Positions 4,808-10,241 of a stretch of DNA of 10,241 nt are shown in pieces. The stretch lies in NCBI GenBank assembly GCA_036796435.1, contig DAIRCY010000092.1, forward strand, positions 1 through 10,241, in the 5' to 3' direction. Position 1 is the first letter of the stretch. The number at the start of each line of letters is the position of its first letter. The position numbers and the translations under genes are program-made. The notes under the pieces were generated by a model. The model was not told where the DNA came from, did not search any database, and saw nothing but the letters and a program-made list of their open reading frames with translations. This DNA comes from JAJYVT01 sp036796435. Lineage in GTDB: Bacteria; Actinomycetota; Acidimicrobiia; Acidimicrobiales; RAAP-2.

Positions 4808-5491
4808 ATGTTGGACCTGGCCATCCTGGGGCTCCTCCAAGAGCGCGGCGAGCTGCACGGCTACGAGATCCGCCGCCAGCTGCGCGAGGGGCTCGGGCTC
4901 CTCGCGAACGTGTCGTTCGGCTCGCTGTACCCGGCGCTCGCCCGGCTCGAGGCCGCCGGGGCGGTGGAGGCGACCGAGCCCAAGGCCGCCCCCCGGCGGC
5001 CGCGCGCCAGCCGGTCCCGCAAGGTGTACCGAATCACCGAGCCGGGCCGCGCCCTCTTCGCCGACCTGCTGTCTGGGTCGGGCACCGCCGACGACGCCCG
5101 GAGCTTCGGCCTCCGCCTCGCGTTCGCGCGCCACCTCCCGGCTCCCGCCCGCCTCGCGCTCCTCGAGCGCCGTCGCAGCATGCTCGCCGAGCGGCTCCCC
5201 GGCGGGGGGGCCGCCGGGGGGGGAGGCCCCCCCCCCGCCTCCCCCCGGGCGGGGGTGGCTCGCGGACGTGCGGTCCGCAGGCGGGAACGGCCCACTCGAC
5301 GTCTACGCGCGTGCGGTCGTGGACCACACGGCCGACGCGCTGGAGCACGACATCGGCTGGCTCGACCGGCTGATCGAGAGCGAGGCGCAGCCGAGCGCCG
5401 CCGGCCGGACCGGCCACGCCGCAGGACGGGTGGCGCGGTGACCCGTCGAAGGACCGCGACCGAAGCAAGCAGACAAGGAGACGACCGATGA
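4808..5491 (+). CDS. PadR-family transcriptional regulator, apparent frameshift in its C-terminal part
   Basis: The N-terminal winged helix is clear: MLDLAILGLLQERGELHGYEIRRQL (about 1-25), FGSLYPALARLEAAGAVEA (36-54) and SRKVYRITEPGRALFADLL (74-92). A helical segment follows to MLAERLP (about 131). Then come runs of 7 G, 8 G, 10 C and 6 C between 5204 and 5246. Past these, this frame becomes arginine-rich nonsense ending at 5491. The next frame (+1) reads WLADVRSAGGNG, LDVYARAVVDHTADALEHDIGWLDRLIESE and stops at 5441, which looks like a genuine PadR C-terminal helix pair. One extra base, or two missing bases, in the homopolymers would explain it; sequencing error is the first suspect. Its neighbour ino1 and the palindromic operator suggest control of inositol synthesis. 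Ligand unknown. Confidence 0.85.
   Translation: MLDLAILGLLQERGELHGYEIRRQLREGLGLLANVSFGSLYPALARLEAAGAVEATEPKAAPRRPRASRSRKVYRITEPGRALFADLLSGSGTADDARSFGLRLAFARHLPAPARLALLERRRSMLAERLPGGGAAGGGGPPPASPRAGVARGRAVRRRERPTRRLRACGRGPHGRRAGARHRLARPADRERGAAERRRPDRPRRRTGGAVTRRRTATEASRQGDDR
5201..5260. repeat. G- and C-homopolymer cluster
   Basis: Runs of G7 (5204-5210), G8 (5216-5223), C10 (5227-5236), C6 (5241-5246) and G5 (5251-5255) lie within 60 bp inside the PadR-family gene. The G-rich and C-rich halves can fold back on each other, and either strand could form a quadruplex. It is the point where the reading frame of the regulator changes. Confidence 0.85.
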
Positions 5492-6585
5492 GCAGCATCC
5501 GAGTCGCCATCGCCGGCGTGGGCAATTGCGCCAGCTCGCTCGTGCAGGGCATCTCGTACTACCGGAACGCCCCCGAGCACGACCTCGTGCCGGGCCTCAT
5601 GCACGTGGTCCTCGGCGGCTACCACGTGCACGACCTCGTGCCGGTGGCGGCGTTCGACGTCGACGTCACCAAGGTCGGGGCCGACCTCGGCAAGGCGATC
5701 TTCGCGGGGCACAACAACACCATCCGCTTCGCCGAAGTGGGCGACACCGGGGTGACGGTCGAGCGGGGGCCCACGCTCGACGGTCTCGGCCGCTACTACC
5801 GCGACGTCGTAGAGGAGTCCCCGGCTCCCCCCGTGGACGTCGCGGCCGCCTTGCGCGCGGCGCGCGCGGACGTGCTCGTCGCCTACCTCCCCGTCGGGTC
5901 GGAGGAGGCGCAGCGCTACTACGCCGAGGCGTGCCTCGAGGCCAGAGTCGCCTTCGTGAACGCGATCCCGGTCTTCATCGCGTCGGACCCCGTCTGGGCC
6001 CGGCGGTTCGCGCGGGCGGGCGTGCCGGTCATCGGTGACGACATCAAGAGCCAGGTCGGCTCGACGATCGTCCACCGGGTGCTCACCCGGCTCTTCGAGG
6101 ACCGTGGGCTCGCCCTCGACCGGACCTACCAGCTGAACGTCGGCGGCAACATGGACTTCCGCAACATGCTGGAGCGGGACCGGCTCGAGTCGAAGAAGGT
6201 CTCGAAGACCCAGGCGGTCACGAGCCAGATCGAGAACACGGTGCTCCCCTCCGACGACGTGCACATCGGTCCCTCCGACCACGTGGCGTGGCTCGACGAC
6301 CGCAAGTGGGCGTACATCCGCATGGAGGGGCGCAACTGCGGCGACGTGCCGCTGAACGTCGAGCTCAAGCTCGAGGTCTGGGACTCGCCCAACTCGGCCG
6401 GCGTGATCATCGACGCCGTCCGCTGCGCCAAGCTCGCCCTCGACCGGGGCATCGGCGGCCCGCTCGTCGGGCCGAGCGCCTATTTCATGAAGTCGCCGCC
6501 GGTCCAGTACCACGACGACGTGGCACACGAGCTGGTCGAGGCGTTCGCACACGGCGACCCCGGCCCTGCCTGGCCCGAGGAGTAG
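5488..6585 (+). CDS. ino1: Myo-inositol-1-phosphate synthase
   Basis: This NAD-dependent enzyme turns glucose 6-phosphate into myo-inositol 1-phosphate, the source of inositol for phosphatidylinositol lipids and, in many actinobacteria, mycothiol. The 365-residue product has the short bacterial form (M. tuberculosis Ino1 is about 367). The Rossmann loop is RVAIAGVGNCASSLVQG (5-21). Other family blocks are FDVDVTKVGADLGKAIF (56-72), YLPVGSE (133-139), VNAIPVFIASDP (157-168), VIGDDIKSQVGSTIVHR (181-197), LNVGGNMDFRNM (216-227), SKKVSKTQAV (235-244) and GPSAYFMKSPP (328-338). AAGGAG lies 7 nt before the ATG at 5488. The PadR-family gene ends just upstream (5441 or 5491, the latter overlapping as ATGA), so the two are probably one operon. 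Confidence 0.97.
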   Translation: MSSIRVAIAGVGNCASSLVQGISYYRNAPEHDLVPGLMHVVLGGYHVHDLVPVAAFDVDVTKVGADLGKAIFAGHNNTIRFAEVGDTGVTVERGPTLDGLGRYYRDVVEESPAPPVDVAAALRAARADVLVAYLPVGSEEAQRYYAEACLEARVAFVNAIPVFIASDPVWARRFARAGVPVIGDDIKSQVGSTIVHRVLTRLFEDRGLALDRTYQLNVGGNMDFRNMLERDRLESKKVSKTQAVTSQIENTVLPSDDVHIGPSDHVAWLDDRKWAYIRMEGRNCGDVPLNVELKLEVWDSPNSAGVIIDAVRCAKLALDRGIGGPLVGPSAYFMKSPPVQYHDDVAHELVEAFAHGDPGPAWPEE

Positions 6586-6621
6586 GCCCCGCCTGGCCGG
6601 AGGCTGGGCCCGCGCGGGGGC
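6586..6621. terminator. Possible bidirectional terminator between ino1 and pcnA
   Basis: The 39-bp gap between the convergent ino1 and pcnA genes contains CCCCGC (6587-6592) and GCGGGG (6614-6619), which can pair, with GGCC repeats able to extend the stem. No T-run follows on either strand, so it is a weak intrinsic terminator. Confidence 0.3.
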
Positions 6622-6624
6622 TTA

Positions 6625-8031
6625 CTACGCCGGGCGGCGGCCGGCCCACCACTTCTCGAGCCGCCGGCCCGCCTCCTCCTCCCCGAGGGGGCCCTCGTCC
6701 AGCCGCAGCTCCAGGAGAAACCGGAGAGCCTCTCCCACGAGCGGCCCGGGCGGCACACCGAGGCGGGCCATCACCTGTGTCCCGTTCAGGTCGGGGCGGA
6801 TCGCGTCCAGCTCCTCCTTCTCGCGCAGCTCGGCGATGCGGAGCTCGAGCTCGTCCATGCGGCGGGCGAGCGCGCGCGCCTTTTGTGCGTTGCGCGTCGT
6901 GCAGTCCGCGCGCGTCAGCTCGTTGAGGGGCTCGAGCAACGTGCCGGCGTCGCGCACGTACCGGCGCACCGCTCGGTCGCTCCACCCGAGCCGGTAGGTG
7001 TGGAACCGCAAGTGCAGCCGTACGAGCTCGACCACGGTCTCCACGTCCTCGTTCGAGTAGCGGAGCGCTTCCATGCGCTTGCGCGTCATCCGTGCACCGA
7101 CCTCGTCATGGTGGTGGAAGGTGACGCCCTCGGGCCCGAAGGCACGCGTCCGCGGCTTTCCCACGTCGTGGAAGAGCGCGGCCAGCCGCAGCAGCCGGTC
7201 GGCCGAGGTCTTGTCGACCACCGCGAGCGTGTGGGCGAGCACGTCCTTGTGACGGTGGACCGGATCCTGCTCCAGACGGAGGGCGGGAAGCTCCGGAAGG
7301 AACTCGTCGGCCAGCCCGGTCTCGACGACGAACCACAGGGCGCTCGAAGGGCCGGGCGCGGGGAGGAGGAGGATCTTGTCCAGCTCGTCGCGGATCCGCT
7401 CGGCCGAGACGATGGAGAGCCTCTCGTGGCCCTTGCGCACCGCCTCGACGAGCGCGTCGTCCGGCACGAGTGCGTACGCGGCGGCGAACCGTGCCGCGCG
7501 CAGCATCCGCAGCGGGTCGTCGCCGAAGGACACCTCGGAGTCGAGGGGGGTGCGCAGGCGGTGCGCGGCGAGGTCGCCGAGCCCGTCGAACGGGTCTACC
7601 AGCCGGAAGTCGGGCAGCTCGAGGGCCATCGCGTTCACCGTGAAGTCGCGGCGTGACAGGTCGGTCTCCACGTCGTCGCCGAAGGACACCTCCGGCTTGC
7701 GCGAGTCCGGCCGGTAGGCCTCCGCCCGGTGAGTCGTGATCTCGTAGGTCCGGCCGCCGGCGCTGAGACCGATGGTGCCGAACCGCTTGCCCTGCGTCCA
7801 GACGGCGTCGGCCCAGCCGCGGACGATGCGCTCGATCTCCTCTGGCCGCGCGTCGGTGGTGAGGTCGTAGTCCCGCTCCACGGCCCCGGCGGCGGCCGGC
7901 CGCTCGACGAGGGCGTCGCGCACGGAACCTCCGACGAGGTAGATCCGGTGGCCGGCGCGGCGGAACCGGTCGGCCAGCGTGGCGGTGGCGTCGACGAGCG
8001 GGCGGAAGCGCTCGGGAACGGGCGACTGCAC
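6625..8031 (-). CDS. pcnA: CCA tRNA nucleotidyltransferase (PcnA/CCA-adding family)
   Basis: Enzymes of this family add or repair the CCA end of tRNA. The 468-residue product has a class II nucleotidyltransferase head: RIYLVGGSVRDALVE (29-43), ERDYDLTTDARPEEIERI with the metal-binding pair D54/D56, KRFGTIGL, YEITTHRAEAY, DLSRRDFTVNAMAL (124-137) and DPFDGLGDL. The RNA-binding part follows (DPLRMLRAARFAA, ERIRDELDKIL). A C-terminal HD domain has HRHKDVLAHTL (259-269), AALFHDVGKPRTR (H288/D289) and FHHHDEVGA. Start: GTG at 8031, which gives the normal N-terminus (PVPERFRPLVDATATLADRF); a much longer open frame upstream is antisense to the next gene. TACGGT lies 6 bp before this GTG, so the mRNA may be leaderless. 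Two stop codons in a row (TAG TAA) end the gene. Confidence 0.94.
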   Translation of the reverse strand: MQSPVPERFRPLVDATATLADRFRRAGHRIYLVGGSVRDALVERPAAAGAVERDYDLTTDARPEEIERIVRGWADAVWTQGKRFGTIGLSAGGRTYEITTHRAEAYRPDSRKPEVSFGDDVETDLSRRDFTVNAMALELPDFRLVDPFDGLGDLAAHRLRTPLDSEVSFGDDPLRMLRAARFAAAYALVPDDALVEAVRKGHERLSIVSAERIRDELDKILLLPAPGPSSALWFVVETGLADEFLPELPALRLEQDPVHRHKDVLAHTLAVVDKTSADRLLRLAALFHDVGKPRTRAFGPEGVTFHHHDEVGARMTRKRMEALRYSNEDVETVVELVRLHLRFHTYRLGWSDRAVRRYVRDAGTLLEPLNELTRADCTTRNAQKARALARRMDELELRIAELREKEELDAIRPDLNGTQVMARLGVPPGPLVGEALRFLLELRLDEGPLGEEEAGRRLEKWWAGRRPA

Positions 8032-8103
8032 CGATCCACCGTACCGCCGCCCACACGCGAAGGGCCGGGCGTGGAGCACCGGCACTAGCGTCGGGTGGTG
8101 TCG
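8032..8103. promoter_or_regulatory. Divergent promoter region between pcnA and the DUF6049 gene
   Basis: This 72-bp gap must hold the start signals for both genes. It has TACGGT on the minus strand next to pcnA and TAGCGT (8086-8091) on the plus strand 12 bp before the DUF6049 ATG. No palindrome or known operator stands out. Confidence 0.4.
8038..8043 (-). promoter_or_regulatory. -10 element for a leaderless pcnA transcript
   Basis: TACGGT (TAnnnT) on the minus strand is followed by GGATCG and the GTG start codon at 8031. No Shine-Dalgarno sequence is present. No clear -35 is seen in the GC-rich sequence upstream. Confidence 0.35.
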
Positions 8104-10241
8104 ATGAGGAGCCGCTCGACTTCGCACGCGGCGCTCCGAGCCCTTGCGACGTCGGGGGCGGTGTTTCTCGCAACCGTCGCCGCCTCGCTCGCCGTGGGAC
8201 CACCGGGAGGGCAGGCCGGAGCTGCTGCGCCCGCGTCGGTCACCTTCGAGCTCGCCGGTCAGTCGCAGTGGGTGCTCGCCCGATCGGGCTCGTCGGCGAC
8301 GCGTGAGACGCCGTCCTCCCCCTTCGACATCGTGCTGGCGGCCAGGGGTGCGCCGAGCGGGGCGATGGTCGACGTCCTCCTCTTCCCCCGTCTCCACACC
8401 CGCTACGACTTCGAGAACGTCGTGCGCAACGGTCCCCACGGCACACCGCTCGCCACCACCCCGCCGGCGGCCCTCGCGGCGCTCCCGCCCGACCCGCATG
8501 ATTCCGGCGACGTGGCCCTCGACCTCTCCGTCGTCCAGGGCGTGTCGACCGGCAACGGCTCGCGCATCGGGCTCGCGTGCGCGCCGCCGACAGGGGGCGG
8601 CACATGCACAGGCGTGTACCCGGTCGAAGTCGAGCTCCAGCGAGCGGACGGCCATGTGCTGCGCCGGTTCACGACCTTCCTCACCTACGTCGCCGGCGCG
8701 AGCAGCCACCCTCTCGAGCTCGCGTGGGTCGTGCCGGTGGCCGCCCCCGTCTCCTTCTCTGCCCACCCGTCGACGCCGACAGCGGCGCTCGGGGCGCTGT
8801 CCGAAGCCCGGGCCGCCGCCCTCGAGACGCTCGTCGCGCAGCTGCGGGCCGCGCCGACGGTCCCGGTCACGATCGACGCGGTCCCGCAGACGCTCCAGTC
8901 GCTCGCACGAGCAGGGGTGGACGGAAAGGCGGCGATCGCCACGCTCGCGTCCATGTCGAACGACCCGTCGGCCGACGAGGTGCTGGCAGTCCCCTACGTG
9001 CCGATCGACCTCGGCGCGCTCGCCAAGGCAGGCGAGCCGACCGAGATCACCGCCCAGATGGCCGCGGGGGCGACAGTGCTCAGCCACCTTCACGTGACGA
9101 CCACGCCGACCGCGTCTCCCTGGGTTGAGACGGGGCCGGTGGGCAACGACATCGCCGGCGGGCTCGCCGAGGTGGGCGCCACGCAGCTCGTGGTGCCGAA
9201 GGTCGACCTCGCCTCGACAACGAGCCCCACAGCGAGCGGGACCTGGACCTCCACCTTCTCCCTCCTGCTCGCGCACGGGGGGGGCACCATGCCGGTCCGC
9301 GCCGCGGAGACCGACACCTGGCTCGACGGCCAGTTCACCCACGACCGGGGCGGCCCGGTCCTCGCCGCGACGCAGGTGCTCGCAGATCTCGCGATGATCT
9401 ATTTCGAGCGGCCCGGCACACCGGCCGTCCGAGGCATGGTCGCGGTCCCCCCGCCGGGGTGGCTGCCCGACCCGGCATTCGACCACGCGCTGCTCGCCGG
9501 CCTCTCGAAGAACCCCATCGTCGAGCCCGTCACGCTCTCGGGATTCTTCTCGTCGGTGACCGCAGCCGGGACACGCAAGCTGCTCTCGACAGGCGGGGGG
9601 CCCGTGCTGAAGCGGTCCCTCGCCGCCGCGCTCTCGAGGGCCCGTGTCCAGCTCAGCAACTTCGACGACGCGATCGCGCGCCACCCGCCGGTCGAAGCCG
9701 CCCTCGACCACCTTCTCTTGGCCTCGGAGTCCGCCGGCTTGCGCCCGAGCCGGCAGGCGGACGGCGTCTCCACGTTCGAGCGGCTGCTCGCAGGCCAGCT
9801 CGGTCTGGTGAGGTTCGCCACAGAAAAGACCTTCACCCTCACGTCGCGCACCGGCTTGATCCCCATCACCGTCGAGTCGCGCGCGCCGTACACCGTCGTC
9901 GGCCGCCTCTCTGTGAGCGGCGCGAAGTTCACGTTCCCCCATCACGGCACGCGCTTCTTGCGGCTCGGCCACGTCACCAACCCGACGCGCATCGACGTCA
10001 CCGCCCGGACCTCGGGTGACCTCCCGCTGCACGTGGCGTTCACGTCACCGAACGGGCGGCTCGTGATCGCACGCGACCTCGTCACCGTGCGCTCGACCGC
10101 GACCTCGGTCGTCGGCATCGTCCTGACGGTGCTCGCCCTGGCGATCCTCCTCTCCTGGTGGGCCCGGAGCTGGTGGACGGGGCGGCGCAAGCGCCGCACG
10201 CGCCTCGAGGAGCGCCTCGGGCGCGTGGAGCGCGGAGCGGC
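8104..10241 (+). CDS. DUF6049-family exported, membrane-anchored protein, runs off the right edge
   Basis: A large surface protein of unknown function; 712 codons are visible and the frame is still open. A signal peptide covers about residues 1-44: arginines in MRSRS, hydrophobic core ALATSGAVFLATVAASLAV, then an AGAAAPAS cleavage region. A long extracytoplasmic part with no recognised catalytic motif follows; typical blocks are LELAWVVPVAAPVSF, VPYVPIDLGALAKAGE, LADLAMIYFERPG and RGMVAVPPPGWLPDPAF. A single membrane segment at about 669-687 (VVGIVLTVLALAILLSWWA) precedes a cytoplasmic Arg/Lys tail that should end soon. In M. tuberculosis the similar Rv3909 lies divergent from pcnA and before the MurJ-like Rv3910, suggesting a cell-envelope role by context. 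The ATG at 8104 has only weak GGTGG upstream; TAGCGT at 8086-8091 is a possible -10. Confidence 0.85.
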   Translation, partial: MRSRSTSHAALRALATSGAVFLATVAASLAVGPPGGQAGAAAPASVTFELAGQSQWVLARSGSSATRETPSSPFDIVLAARGAPSGAMVDVLLFPRLHTRYDFENVVRNGPHGTPLATTPPAALAALPPDPHDSGDVALDLSVVQGVSTGNGSRIGLACAPPTGGGTCTGVYPVEVELQRADGHVLRRFTTFLTYVAGASSHPLELAWVVPVAAPVSFSAHPSTPTAALGALSEARAAALETLVAQLRAAPTVPVTIDAVPQTLQSLARAGVDGKAAIATLASMSNDPSADEVLAVPYVPIDLGALAKAGEPTEITAQMAAGATVLSHLHVTTTPTASPWVETGPVGNDIAGGLAEVGATQLVVPKVDLASTTSPTASGTWTSTFSLLLAHGGGTMPVRAAETDTWLDGQFTHDRGGPVLAATQVLADLAMIYFERPGTPAVRGMVAVPPPGWLPDPAFDHALLAGLSKNPIVEPVTLSGFFSSVTAAGTRKLLSTGGGPVLKRSLAAALSRARVQLSNFDDAIARHPPVEAALDHLLLASESAGLRPSRQADGVSTFERLLAGQLGLVRFATEKTFTLTSRTGLIPITVESRAPYTVVGRLSVSGAKFTFPHHGTRFLRLGHVTNPTRIDVTARTSGDLPLHVAFTSPNGRLVIARDLVTVRSTATSVVGIVLTVLALAILLSWWARSWWTGRRKRRTRLEERLGRVERGA

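Noticed and set aside
4861..6552. 563-codon open frame on the minus strand
   Set aside because: It is antisense to ino1 and the PadR gene; composition is that of a shadow frame.
6625..10032. Single 1135-codon open frame on the minus strand covering pcnA and the opposite strand of the DUF6049 gene
   Set aside because: Only the pcnA part resembles protein. The rest is antisense to a gene with signal peptide and membrane anchor, and is Arg/Gly/His-rich as expected for GC-rich shadow frames.
8101..10241. Enzyme function for the DUF6049 protein
   Set aside because: No catalytic motif is visible; only export, a membrane anchor and gene context can be supported.
1..10241. tRNA or rRNA genes, insertion sequences, phage, toxin-antitoxin or defence genes
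   Set aside because: No cloverleaf, terminal repeats, transposase or integrase motifs were seen; the window is core chromosome.

Overview
The window is about 70% G+C with strong G/C preference at third codon positions, and it looks like chromosomal core sequence from an actinomycete. Gene order supports this. From memory of the Mycobacterium tuberculosis map, ino1 - PadR gene - DUF5318 gene - rpsF - ssb - rpsR - rplI - dnaB corresponds to Rv0046c to Rv0058, and pcnA divergent from a DUF6049 gene corresponds to Rv3907c to Rv3909. Both blocks flank oriC in M. tuberculosis; here they are adjacent. The long C-terminal tails on S6 and S18 and the presence of panB differ from mycobacteria. A deep lineage such as Acidimicrobiia is possible but is only a guess.

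Left part, minus strand (1-4690): a DUF5318 zinc-ribbon gene, panB (pantothenate synthesis), then the rpsF-ssb-rpsR-rplI ribosomal/replication operon with stop/start overlaps, then dnaB, which runs off the left edge. A stem-loop directly before rpsF is a candidate S6:S18 autoregulatory leader. The 213-bp gap between rplI and dnaB holds a cluster of DnaA-box-like 9-mers. The first 65 bases of the window do not look like DnaB even though the reading frame stays open.

Middle, plus strand (4691-6585): a divergent promoter with a perfect 17-bp palindrome, a PadR-family regulator whose C-terminal part is out of frame after a run of G and C homopolymers, and ino1 (myo-inositol-1-phosphate synthase). 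The layout suggests that the PadR protein controls itself, ino1 and perhaps the DUF5318-panB side.

Right part (6586-10241): pcnA (tRNA CCA-adding enzyme/poly(A) polymerase family) on the minus strand, converging on ino1, and a divergent gene for a large exported DUF6049 protein with a C-terminal membrane anchor that runs off the right edge.

No gene-free stretch exceeds 300 bp. I see no tRNA, rRNA, insertion sequence or CRISPR array, and no accessory or defence genes. The points of interest are the matched tails on the S6/S18 pair, the rpsF leader, the DnaA-box cluster, the PadR frameshift and operator, and the odd end of dnaB.
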